From positions 1 through 7,329 of the forward strand of contig JAKABK010000082.1 of the NCBI GenBank assembly GCA_021796905.1: 7,329 nt of DNA, read 5' to 3'. The DNA comes from Actinomycetes bacterium. GTDB lineage: Bacteria; Actinomycetota; Acidimicrobiia; Acidimicrobiales; Palsa-688. A program made the translations under genes and the position numbers. Each line of letters starts with the position of its first letter. The stretch's first letter is position 1. The notes below the pieces were generated by a model. It was not told the origin of the DNA and made no database searches. It saw only the letters and a list, made by a program, of their open reading frames with translations. Positions 1-6,241 of the stretch are shown piece after piece.

Positions 1-618
1 CGCGAGGCGCTGGTCTTCGCGCTCTCCCTCGAGGCCGCTGCCTTCGCCGTGCTGTGGGGGGAGGTCAACCTGCTCTCGGCGGCCCTCGCCCTCGGGGCGA
101 TGCTGTTCTACGTGTTCGTCTACACCCTCTGGTTGAAGCGGACCTCGGTGCAGAACATCGTCATCGGAGGTGCGGCCGGCGCGGTGCCGGTCCTCGTCGG
201 CTGGGCGGCGGTACGCGATTCGATCGGCCTCGCCCCACTGCTGCTGTTCACGCTGATCTTCGTGTGGACCCCACCGCACTTCTGGGCGCTCGCCTTCCGC
301 TACCGCGACGACTACCGGTCGGTCGACGTGCCGATGATGCCGGCCGTCGCCCCCCTCGACCGGGTCGCCCGCTGGATCTGCGCCTACTCGCTGCTGGTCG
401 TAGGGGCATCCCTCGGTTTCGGCTGGGCGGCGGGATCCGGCCTGGTCTACTGGGTGGCGGCGGCGGCGACCGGGGCGGTGCTCCTCACCTACTCGTGGCG
501 GCTGCTCAGGGAGCAGACCGAGGCCCGGGCGATGCAGCTGTTCCACTGGTCGATCAGCTACGTGACGCTGCTGTTCACGGCGATGGCAGTCGACCAGTTC
601 GTGCACCTGCGGCCCTGA
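1..618 (+). CDS. ctaB: Protoheme IX farnesyltransferase (heme O synthase), 5'-partial
   Basis: This is a membrane prenyltransferase of the UbiA superfamily. The family adds a farnesyl group to protoheme to make heme O, the precursor of heme A for cytochrome oxidase. The reading frame is open from base 1, so the start and the first Asp-rich motif (NDxxDxxxD) lie outside the window; 205 residues are visible. The family signature is clear: YTLWLKR (41-47), then NIVIGG (52-57) and AGAVPVLVGW, WTPPHFWALAFRYRDDY (89-105, the second Asp-containing loop), VPMMP (110-114) and the C-terminal AMQLFHWSISY (177-187). About five hydrophobic segments are visible, near 24-44, 56-70, 76-90, 127-144 and 148-165, plus a last one near 186-198. 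It ends 12 bp from a convergent ABC permease gene. The family call is secure; only the 5' end is missing. Confidence 0.96.
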   Translation, partial: REALVFALSLEAAAFAVLWGEVNLLSAALALGAMLFYVFVYTLWLKRTSVQNIVIGGAAGAVPVLVGWAAVRDSIGLAPLLLFTLIFVWTPPHFWALAFRYRDDYRSVDVPMMPAVAPLDRVARWICAYSLLVVGASLGFGWAAGSGLVYWVAAAATGAVLLTYSWRLLREQTEARAMQLFHWSISYVTLLFTAMAVDQFVHLRP

Positions 619-629
619 CCCGGGCCGTG
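608..629. terminator. Possible bidirectional hairpin between convergent genes
   Basis: A GC-rich inverted repeat, with GGCCC at 611-615 pairing GGGCC at 622-626, extends outwards to about 7-8 bp including wobble pairs. Its 6-base loop holds most of the ctaB stop codon. It sits exactly in the junction between two convergent genes, where a shared terminator would be expected. No T-tract follows on either strand, so a canonical intrinsic terminator is not shown, and the stem is short enough to arise by chance at this base composition. Confidence 0.25.
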
Positions 630-630
630 C

Positions 631-1395
631 CTACTCCCAGCGGAAGCTGAACGCAGCTAGCAGCGGGGCCCCGATCGCCCAGGCGGCGAGCACGACCCAC
701 GCCGCGACGCCGCCACCGGGCCCGCCGCCGGTGAGGCTCGAGTGCAGGGCGCCCGACAGCGCGGCGGAGGGCAGGGCTCGTGCGACGTCGGCCAGACCGC
801 CGGGGAGATGGGAGAGGGGAAAGACCATCCCGCCTACGAGGAGCAGGATCAGGTAGAGGCCGTTGGCCGCGGCGAGGGTCACCTCGGCACGAAGCGCTCC
901 GGCCATAGTCAACCCGATACCGGCGAATGCGGCGGTGGCGAGGAGCACCGCCCCGACAGCTGGAGCCGGGTCCCCGCCTGGGACCCAACCGAGGGCGGCG
1001 GCGACCCCGACCAGCACCCCGACCTGGATCACCTCGACCGCGAGCACCGCGAGGGTCTTGGCGGCGAGCAGGGTCGGGCGGCCGAGCGGTGTCGCCCCGA
1101 GGCGTTTGAGGACCAGGTACTGGCGCTCGAAGCCGGTGGCGATACCGAGGCTCACCATCGCTGTGGACATCACCGCGAGCGCCAGGATCCCGGGGGTGAG
1201 GTACTGAACCGGGCGGTCGACGCCGTCGGGGAGGGGAAGGACCCGCACCTCGGAGAAGAACACCAGCAGCCCGACGGGGATCGCCAGGGTGAGCAGGACC
1301 GACTCGCCCCGTCGGAGCGTGAGCCGCAGCTCCGCTGCGGTCTGGGCGACGAGCGCCCTCACCGTCGGCCCTCCCCCGGGGGCGATGGCGGTCAC
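631..1395 (-). CDS. ABC-2 type transporter permease (DrrB-like)
   Basis: This is the membrane subunit of an ABC exporter, predicted to pair with the ATPase encoded just upstream. The 254-residue protein has about six hydrophobic segments, near residues 32-48, 67-90, 110-136, 143-166, 172-193 and 230-250. A charged stretch, GFERQYLVLKRLGATPL (about 88-104), follows the second segment, as is usual in ABC-2 permeases of the drug/daunorubicin-export type. The GTG start at 1395 overlaps the ATPase stop (GTGA), which suggests translational coupling. A second in-frame GTG at 1362 (243 residues) has a much better Shine-Dalgarno sequence, GGGGGAGGG with a 6-base spacer, and could be the true or an additional start. 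The substrate cannot be read from sequence. In mycobacteria a related permease/ATPase pair lies beside the heme A synthase gene ctaA, so a link to cytochrome oxidase or heme maturation is possible but inferred. Confidence 0.9.
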   Translation of the reverse strand: MTAIAPGGGPTVRALVAQTAAELRLTLRRGESVLLTLAIPVGLLVFFSEVRVLPLPDGVDRPVQYLTPGILALAVMSTAMVSLGIATGFERQYLVLKRLGATPLGRPTLLAAKTLAVLAVEVIQVGVLVGVAAALGWVPGGDPAPAVGAVLLATAAFAGIGLTMAGALRAEVTLAAANGLYLILLLVGGMVFPLSHLPGGLADVARALPSAALSGALHSSLTGGGPGGGVAAWVVLAAWAIGAPLLAAFSFRWE

Positions 1396-2309
1396 CCGCC
1401 ACCGTCCGCGGCACCGGCGGTCAGGCGCAGGAACACGTCCTCCAGACGCTCACGCCCGGCGTGCAGGTCGGCGAGGGGCAGGTCCCGTTCCGCCAGCCAG
1501 GCGGTGAGCGCGGCGACCGCTGCGGGGGTCGGGGCGCAGCGCAGCTCGTACTCCCCGGGGCCGACCTCCGATACCGGCACCCCGAGCGAGGCCCCCAGCC
1601 CGGCAACGTCGATCCCTGTCGGGGCCCCGAAACGGATGGACCGGCCGGCGCCGGCGGTGACCAGCTCGGCGGGGGTCCCGTCTGCGACGACCCGTCCCCG
1701 GTCGACGATCACCACCCGGTCGGCGAGACGCTCGGCCTCCTCGAGGTAGTGGGTGGTGAGCAGCACGCACACGCCCTCGTCTCGCAGGCCGGCGATCACC
1801 GAGCGGATCACCTGACGTCCCTGGATGTCGACGCCGGCGGTCGGCTCGTCCAAGAACACCACCTCCGGGCGCCCGACCAGCGCCAGGGCGAGCGACAACC
1901 GTTGCTGCTCACCTCCCGATAGCCGACGCCACGGGGTGGCGGCCACACCGGCCAGGCCCACCGTCTCGAGCAGCACCGCCGGGTCGAGAGGTCTCGGATA
2001 GTAGGAGGCGAACAGTCGGAGCGCCTCGCGCGGGCCCATACCGGGGTACACCCCGCCGCGTTGGAGCATCACCCCGACCCGCCGGGTGAGTGCAGCGTGG
2101 TGGCGTGCCGGGTCGAGCCCGAGGACCGAGACGGTGCCCGAGGAGCGGGGCCGGTAGCCCTCCAGGGCTTCTACGGTGCTGGTCTTGCCGGCCCCGTTCG
2201 GCCCGAGCAGGGCGAGGACCGATCCGGGCTCGGCGACCAGGTCGACCCCGTCGACGGCGACCAGGTCCCCGTAGCGCACCGAGAGACCCTTGACCTCGAT
2301 CGCCGGCAT
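1392..2309 (-). CDS. ABC transporter ATP-binding protein (DrrA/CcmA-like exporter ATPase)
   Basis: This is the cytoplasmic ATPase of an ABC-2 exporter, 305 residues, with all nucleotide-binding motifs intact: Walker A GPNGAGKT (36-43), Q-loop Gln83, signature LSGGEQQR (130-137), Walker B VVFLDEP (150-156, with Asp154 and catalytic Glu155), D-loop AGVD (158-161) and H-loop His187. After the ATPase core comes a roughly 75-residue C-terminal extension ending in RLEDVFLRLT, as in the DrrA-type drug-export ATPases. The ATG at 2309 is placed correctly just before the first beta-strand, and the gene is first in a two-gene minus-strand operon with the permease. No strong Shine-Dalgarno precedes it. 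On the minus strand a TAGCTT box (2324-2319) ends 9 bases before the ATG, so a leaderless or nearly leaderless transcript is possible. Export of an unidentified hydrophobic compound is the general expectation. Confidence 0.95.
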   Translation of the reverse strand: MPAIEVKGLSVRYGDLVAVDGVDLVAEPGSVLALLGPNGAGKTSTVEALEGYRPRSSGTVSVLGLDPARHHAALTRRVGVMLQRGGVYPGMGPREALRLFASYYPRPLDPAVLLETVGLAGVAATPWRRLSGGEQQRLSLALALVGRPEVVFLDEPTAGVDIQGRQVIRSVIAGLRDEGVCVLLTTHYLEEAERLADRVVIVDRGRVVADGTPAELVTAGAGRSIRFGAPTGIDVAGLGASLGVPVSEVGPGEYELRCAPTPAAVAALTAWLAERDLPLADLHAGRERLEDVFLRLTAGAADGGG

Positions 2310-2411
2310 GACCCCACGAAGCTACCCCCGGAAGGCACCCACGCGTCCCCGCCCACAGTGGCCGGCGTGACCGGAGCGAGAGGCGGGACCCGAACGACCC
2401 CGGGGCCCGGT

Positions 2412-2436
2412 CCCCGGTCCCCGGTCGGGGCCGGGG
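2412..2436. repeat. GC hairpin (inverted repeat) in the divergent intergenic region
   Basis: CCCCGG (2412-2417) pairs with CCGGGG (2431-2436), and inside it CCCC (2419-2422) pairs with GGGG (2427-2430). This gives ten base pairs with a single bulged T and a GGTC loop. There is no T-tract and the hairpin lies upstream of both genes, so an operator or an mRNA leader structure fits better than a terminator. The role is unknown, and the skewed composition raises the chance of coincidence. Confidence 0.45.
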
Positions 2437-2448
2437 TGGTCGGCGGAA

Positions 2449-2481
2449 CCGAATGGCCGGCGGGGCCGAATGGCCGGTGGG
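2449..2481. repeat. Two-copy 17-bp tandem repeat upstream of the phosphatase gene
   Basis: Two head-to-tail copies begin CCGAATGGCCGG at 2449 and 2466 and continue CGGGG and TGGG, so 15 of the first 16 positions match. The second copy ends 6 bases before the ribosome-binding site of the plus-strand gene. Directly repeated half-sites in this position could bind a regulator; replication slippage is an equally simple explanation. Confidence 0.5.
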
Positions 2482-2487
2482 CGATAC

Positions 2488-2495
2488 GGGAAGGA
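2488..2495 (+). promoter_or_regulatory. Ribosome-binding site that sets the phosphatase start
   Basis: GGGAAGGA lies 7 bases before the GTG at 2503. This decides between that GTG and an in-frame ATG at 2470, which falls inside the tandem repeat and has no comparable site. Confidence 0.65.
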
Positions 2496-2502
2496 TCCCC
2501 CG

Positions 2503-3090
2503 GTGAGCGTTCCCGGCCCGACCGTCGTCCTGTTCCGTCACGGGGAGACCGACTGGAGCCGCTCCGGGCGTCACACCGGGACCACCGACTGCGATCTCAC
2601 CGACCGCGGCGAGCGTGAGGCGGAGGCGCTCGCGCCGGCGGCGAGCGACCCGCGGCCGGACCTGGTGCTCTGCAGCCCGCTGCGCCGGGCTCGCCGCACC
2701 GCGGAACTGGCCGGACTGACCCCCTACCAGATCGACCCGGACCTCGCCGAGTGGGACTACGGCGAGCTCGAGGGCCGGACCAGCGACGAGATCCACCGGA
2801 GCATCCCCGGCTGGACGATCTGGGACGGGCCGTGGTTCGGGGGGGAGACCTCCGGGCAGGTCGCGGCCCGCGCCGACCGGGCGATCCGCCGGATCCTCTG
2901 CCAACCACCCGGGTCGCGTGTCGCGGTCGTCGCCCACGGCCACGTCCTCCGGGTCCTCGCGGCGCGGTGGCTCGGCGAGCCGGCCCGGCACGGGCGGTTC
3001 CTGGCCCTCGACACCGGCACCGTCGGCGAGCTCGGTTGGGAGCACACCTACCGGGTGGTGCGTCGCTGGAACGCCCCGGTCGGCACCTGA
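2503..3090 (+). CDS. Histidine phosphatase (RHG) family protein, Shb17-like
   Basis: This is a cytoplasmic phosphatase of the phosphoglycerate-mutase/acid-phosphatase fold, acting through a phosphohistidine intermediate. In the 195-residue protein the catalytic residues are all visible: Arg12-His13 in FRHGETDW, Arg62 in SPLRRARRT, Glu83 in AEWDYGELEG and His145 in AHGH. The RHGETDWSRSGRHTG opening and the WDYGELEG motif recall the branch containing yeast Shb17 (sedoheptulose-1,7-bisphosphatase) and many unassigned bacterial relatives, so a sugar phosphate is the most likely substrate, though this is inference from motifs. The start is the GTG at 2503, chosen for its ribosome-binding site and because only nine residues then precede the first core strand. 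It is divergent from the ABC operon and lies 102 bp upstream of the acyl-CoA ligase gene on the same strand. A second, distinct member of the family lies at 6632-7210. Confidence 0.9.
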   Translation: MSVPGPTVVLFRHGETDWSRSGRHTGTTDCDLTDRGEREAEALAPAASDPRPDLVLCSPLRRARRTAELAGLTPYQIDPDLAEWDYGELEGRTSDEIHRSIPGWTIWDGPWFGGETSGQVAARADRAIRRILCQPPGSRVAVVAHGHVLRVLAARWLGEPARHGRFLALDTGTVGELGWEHTYRVVRRWNAPVGT

Positions 3091-3192
3091 GCGCACCGTC
3101 GCCCCCGCACCTCTCGCCGGAGCGACGCCCGGCCTCGGGAGGGGATCGGCCGGCGAACAGCGGTCTCGAACCGGCCCGGCAAGAATGACGAG

Positions 3193-4779
3193 GTGCACCC
3201 AGCCGCGCCGAAACAACGATCGACCCCTGGGGGGAGCGGCATCTCGGGGGATCCGGGAGGCATCGCCGCCCTGATCGCGTCCCGGTCCTCGCAGCCCGGG
3301 GTCGCCTTCTCCGAAGGCGCCACCGGCCGCCACGTCACCTGGGCCGGCCTCGGTGACCACGCCCGGCGCTGGAGCGACACGGTCCTCTCGGGACGCCTCC
3401 GGGCAGGCAGTCGGGTCGGTCTGGTGTTCGCCGACCCGTTGGAGATGGCCCCGGGCTACCTCGCGGCGGTCGCCGCCGGACTGACCGTCGCCCCCCTCGA
3501 CCCGCAGGCCACCCTCCCCGAGCTGGTCACCGCCGCCGGTCGCCTCGGGCTATCCGCTGTCGTCGGCGGACCGGAGGAGACCGACTCGCTCGCTGCGGCC
3601 CTCGCCGACGTCGGGGTCAGCACCTCGAGCACCGAAGGCGGCGCTCTGCGGTCGGTCACCTCCGTCGAGGGCGGTGGCGAGCCGGGGAGGGGTGCGGCGC
3701 TGGTCCTGTCGAGCTCCGGAACCACCGGCCGGCCGAAGCTGGTCCCCCTCGCCGAGGCCCAGCTGCTCCGCACCGCCCGCGGTGTCGTCGGACGCCACGG
3801 TCTCGGTCCCACCGACCGGTGCTACAGCCCACTCCCGCTGTGGCACATAAACGGCCTGGTCGTCGGGGTCCTCGCCTCCCTAGTCGGGGGCTACCGCCTG
3901 GTGGTCGACCGGAGGTTCTCGGCGTCGAGCTTCTGGGAGGTCGCCGACGCCGAGGAGGTCACCTGGGTCAACCTGGTACCGGCGATCATCGCGATCCTCG
4001 GCGAACGACCAGCGCCTCCCCCCGTGGTCAACGAACGGGTGGTCTTCGCCCGGTCGGCGTCAGCGCCGCTACCGGTGGCGACCCTGGAGCGTTTCGAGCG
4101 GACGACCGGGATCCCGGTCGTCGAGACCTACGGGATGACCGAGGCTGCCAGCCAGATCACCGCCAATCCCCGCCCGCCCGGTGATCGCCGCCCCGGGTCG
4201 GTGGGCCAGCCGGTCGGAGTCGAGCTGCGGGTCGTCGACCGGGACCGCCGTCGGCTTCCCGCCGGCGAGGTCGGCGAAGTCGAGATCCGCGGCGACAACG
4301 TGATCGAGGTGTACTGGGAGCCAGCCGGGTCGGGCCCGACCGAGCGACCGGCGCGCACCACCGACGGCTGGCTGCCGACAGGCGACCTCGGCCGGGTCGA
4401 CGCCGACGGCTACCTCTACCTGGTCGGACGGGCCGACGACGTCATCAACCGGGGGGGCGAGAAGGTCTACCCCCGAGAGGTCGAAGAGGTCCTCCTCGGC
4501 GACGAGCGGGTCTCAGCCGCCGCGGTGGTCGGACGCTCCCATCCGAGCCTCGGAGAGGAGCCGGTAGCATTCGTCCTCGCCCGAACCGACACCCCGGTCG
4601 ACCCCGACCTGCTGGCGAGCGCCCTCGCCCGGCGCTGCGAGGACCACCTGAGCCGCTTCCGGCGCCCGGCGGAGATCGTGATCGCCTCGTCCCTGCCGCA
4701 GGGCACCAACGGCAAGATCCGTCGCAGCGAACTTCGGCGCCAGCTAGCGGAGGCCGCTCCCCGGGGCGCCACCGGGTGA
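3193..4779 (+). CDS. ANL-superfamily acyl-CoA ligase (AMP-binding), oxalate-CoA ligase (Pcs60/AAE3)-like
   Basis: This enzyme activates a carboxylic acid with ATP to an acyl-adenylate and transfers it to CoA. All the expected motifs occur in the 528 residues: the P-loop SSSGTTGRPK (173-182), PLWHINGL (215-222), SASAPL (288-293), YGMTEA (313-318), DGWLPTGDLG (391-400, ribose-binding Asp398), the hinge GRADDVI (412-418), RGGEKVYPREVE (420-431) and the C-terminal catalytic Lys508 in GTNGKIR. The stretches RRFSASSFWE (240-249) and ANPRPPGDRRPGSVGQP (324-340) resemble the oxalyl-CoA synthetase branch (Pcs60/AAE3), so a short polar or dicarboxylic acid is a reasonable guess; the substrate cannot be assigned by eye. 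The GTG at 3193 is the only sensible start, although its ribosome-binding site is poor and the first 20 residues are low-complexity. Isoleucine 219 uses ATA, rare at this GC content. The gene ends in a GTGA overlap with the acyltransferase gene. Confidence 0.93.
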   Translation: MHPAAPKQRSTPGGSGISGDPGGIAALIASRSSQPGVAFSEGATGRHVTWAGLGDHARRWSDTVLSGRLRAGSRVGLVFADPLEMAPGYLAAVAAGLTVAPLDPQATLPELVTAAGRLGLSAVVGGPEETDSLAAALADVGVSTSSTEGGALRSVTSVEGGGEPGRGAALVLSSSGTTGRPKLVPLAEAQLLRTARGVVGRHGLGPTDRCYSPLPLWHINGLVVGVLASLVGGYRLVVDRRFSASSFWEVADAEEVTWVNLVPAIIAILGERPAPPPVVNERVVFARSASAPLPVATLERFERTTGIPVVETYGMTEAASQITANPRPPGDRRPGSVGQPVGVELRVVDRDRRRLPAGEVGEVEIRGDNVIEVYWEPAGSGPTERPARTTDGWLPTGDLGRVDADGYLYLVGRADDVINRGGEKVYPREVEEVLLGDERVSAAAVVGRSHPSLGEEPVAFVLARTDTPVDPDLLASALARRCEDHLSRFRRPAEIVIASSLPQGTNGKIRRSELRRQLAEAAPRGATG

Positions 4780-6062
4780 GCGCGACGGTCCCGGCCGTCC
4801 CGGGGCCGGACGGGAACGCCCCAGGACCCGACTGCAGCCCCCCCCGAGGCGACGGGAGCCCCCCCCGAGGCGACGCTCCGGCCCCCGCCACGTCGGGCGC
4901 GACCCGGCCGGAGGTCCGGCACCTCGGGGCTGTCGACCTGGTCCGCTTCGTCACCATCACCGGGGTGGTAGCGGTGCACTGCACTTCGCTCACCGCGGCC
5001 CGCTCGTCGCTGGCCGCCGGCGGGGTCCTGGAGGTGCTGCACGTCACCCGGTCGGTGTTCCTCTTCCTGTCCGCGTTCGTCCTCACCTACAGCTACCAGC
5101 ACCGTCCCCGTACCGCCGGGAAGTTCTGGAGGCACCGTTATCCGCTCATCATCTGCCCGTACGTGACGTGGAGCGCCATCTATGTCCTGACCGACGGCGA
5201 GCTGCACCGTGGCGCCGGGTACGTGGTCGGCCACTACCTGCTCGACCTGCTCGACGGCGGCGCCCACTTCCAGCTGTACTACCTACTGCTCCCCCTCCAG
5301 CTCTACCTCGTCTACCCCGCCCTAGTCAGCTGGCTGCGACGCCATCCGGGCAGCCACCGGAGGCTGGTGATCGGCAGCTTCGCCTTCCAGTTGTCGTTCA
5401 CCGCCGCGATCCACTACGGCTGGCGGCCGCCGGTGATCGGGATCTGGCTCACCCACTCCGGGTCGTGGCTCCCGAGCTACGAGCTTTACATCGCCGGCGG
5501 GCTGATCGCCGCCCTCCACTTCGACGAGATCACCTCCTGGGTCCGTTCCCACGGTCGCCTCCTCCTCGGGGCGATGCTCGCCTCGATCGCGCTCGCCGAG
5601 GTGAGCTACGTCTGCGACCTGCGCTACCTCGGTTACTCGCCGATCCGGGCCAGCCAGGTGTTCCAGCCGACGGTGGTGCTGGAGGCGGTCACCATCACCC
5701 TCGCCCAGTACGCCCTCGGCCTGTGGGTCACCGACCGGGTCGGGATCCGCGGTCGACAGTTCCTCGAACGGGCCGCGGACGCGTCCTTCGGGGTGTTCCT
5801 CGCTCACCCGTTGCTGGTCGGAGCGATCCTCGACCTGGCCTCCCTCTCCGGTCTCGCCGCGCTCGTCGGCCACCTCCCGGGTGGGGCCATCGAGGCGCTC
5901 GCGGTGTTCGGGTTGGTGCCTTTCGTCTACGCAGTCACCTTCCGTTTCGTGGCCAGGGCCCGCCGGAGCAGGGCCAGCCTGTGGCTCACCGGTCGGGCCC
6001 ACCCCTTCCCGCCGACTGGGCAGGCGCTCCTGTCCGCCACCCCCACCCCTCCCGTCGTGTGA
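4776..6062 (+). CDS. Membrane acyltransferase 3 (OafA/NolL-type) family protein
   Basis: These integral membrane enzymes typically move an acyl group from acyl-CoA to a sugar, glycolipid or other surface acceptor. The protein has 428 residues: a Pro/Gly-rich cytosolic tail (1-47), then about ten hydrophobic segments (roughly 52-70, 86-107, 121-139, 165-186, 197-213, 232-248, 262-281, 298-319, 336-354 and 372-394). Family landmarks are AVDLVRFVTITGVVAVHC (52-69, with the conserved His69), VFLFLSAFVLTYSY (94-107), FWRHRYPLIICPYVTWS (117-133), LYYLLLPLQLYLVYPAL (167-183) and SFGVFLAHPL (337-346). The GTG start overlaps the ligase stop by 4 bp, and no other start occurs before the first membrane segment, so the two are probably translated together. 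The tail contains a direct SPPRGDG/SPPRGDA repeat encoded by two 8-C tracts. The acceptor is unknown and there is no added SGNH domain. Confidence 0.9.
   Translation: MSATVPAVPGPDGNAPGPDCSPPRGDGSPPRGDAPAPATSGATRPEVRHLGAVDLVRFVTITGVVAVHCTSLTAARSSLAAGGVLEVLHVTRSVFLFLSAFVLTYSYQHRPRTAGKFWRHRYPLIICPYVTWSAIYVLTDGELHRGAGYVVGHYLLDLLDGGAHFQLYYLLLPLQLYLVYPALVSWLRRHPGSHRRLVIGSFAFQLSFTAAIHYGWRPPVIGIWLTHSGSWLPSYELYIAGGLIAALHFDEITSWVRSHGRLLLGAMLASIALAEVSYVCDLRYLGYSPIRASQVFQPTVVLEAVTITLAQYALGLWVTDRVGIRGRQFLERAADASFGVFLAHPLLVGAILDLASLSGLAALVGHLPGGAIEALAVFGLVPFVYAVTFRFVARARRSRASLWLTGRAHPFPPTGQALLSATPTPPVV
4836..4875 (+). repeat. 21-bp tandem repeat with two C8 tracts inside the acyltransferase gene
   Basis: Two copies spaced 21 bp apart (4836-4854 and 4857-4875) share an identical 19-bp core: AG, eight Cs, then GAGGCGACG. 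In frame they encode SPPRGD twice in the disordered N-terminal tail. Recombination between copies would keep the frame, whereas slippage in either C8 tract would break it. Confidence 0.8.
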
Positions 6063-6091
6063 ACGGGCCCGACAGAAAGGACCGACCGACC

Positions 6092-6241
6092 GTGCTCAGC
6101 TACCCGCTGACGCCACCGGCGCGAACCGACGACCCCGTCGGTACCGGGACGCCCCGCCTCGACCCACGTGGCGAGACCATTCGGCGCTCCGGGTCCCTCC
6201 CCCGAGCCGCCCGCGACGACAGCGACGGCCGGCATGCGTGA
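6092..6241 (+). CDS. Possible 49-codon small ORF overlapping the VOC gene start
   Basis: A GTG at 6092 is preceded by AAAGGA (6076-6081) with a 10-base spacer, slightly long but the only Shine-Dalgarno-like sequence in this 171-bp gap. The frame runs 49 codons to a TGA at 6239-6241, 8 bp past the first base of the VOC ATG (6234), so ribosomes ending here could restart on the VOC gene, which has no good site of its own. Of 49 codons, 41 end in G or C, similar to neighbouring genes but also expected from base composition alone. The peptide is hydrophilic and Pro/Arg/Asp-rich, with no membrane segment or recognised domain. Its opening, LSYPLTPPARTDD, faintly recalls the N-terminus of prolyl oligopeptidases, which could hint at a decayed gene, but the match is too short to rely on. 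Confidence 0.3.
   Translation: MLSYPLTPPARTDDPVGTGTPRLDPRGETIRRSGSLPRAARDDSDGRHA

Larger units (their letters stand above)
2310..2502. promoter_or_regulatory. Divergent intergenic region (ABC operon / phosphatase)
   Basis: These 193 bases separate two divergent genes, so promoters for both are expected here. On the minus strand TAGCTT at 2324-2319 fits the actinobacterial TANNNT -10 pattern, with no convincing -35 hexamer. For the plus-strand gene I see no clear -10/-35 pair. The region is dense in GC-rich inverted repeats at about 2385-2436, including GGGACC (2385-2390) pairing GGTCCC (2409-2414) around a CCCCGGGG palindrome (2398-2405). A tandem repeat lies next to the phosphatase ribosome-binding site. 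Promoter function is inferred from gene orientation. Confidence 0.45.

Noticed and set aside
742..1749. Plus-strand open frame of 335 codons opposite the ABC operon
   Set aside because: It is antisense to two genes with intact family motifs, is hydrophilic and low-complexity, and has no recognisable domain; long antisense frames are common at this GC content.
2470..2502. ATG at 2470 as the start of the first phosphatase
   Set aside because: It lies inside the tandem repeat, has no ribosome-binding site, and would add 11 low-complexity residues; GTG at 2503 has a well-spaced site.
3161..3174. Minus-strand GGTTCGAGACC resembling a tRNA T-arm
   Set aside because: Only three stem pairs form before a mismatch, no CCA or acceptor stem follows, and no anticodon arm precedes it, so it is not a tRNA and is weak even as an attachment-site remnant.
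1909..3360. Minus-strand open frame of 483 codons spanning the ATPase 5' half, the intergenic region and the first phosphatase
   Set aside because: It crosses genes on both strands that have clear catalytic motifs, and its translation is Arg/Gly/Pro-rich without any domain.
4842..4875. RGD motifs in the acyltransferase N-terminus as cell-adhesion signals
   Set aside because: They are in a predicted cytosolic tail and arise from a short DNA repeat; nothing suggests exposure or binding.
6168..6233. GTG at 6168 as the VOC start
   Set aside because: It would add a Pro/Ala/Thr-rich tail ahead of a fold that normally begins almost at the N-terminus, and it has no ribosome-binding site.
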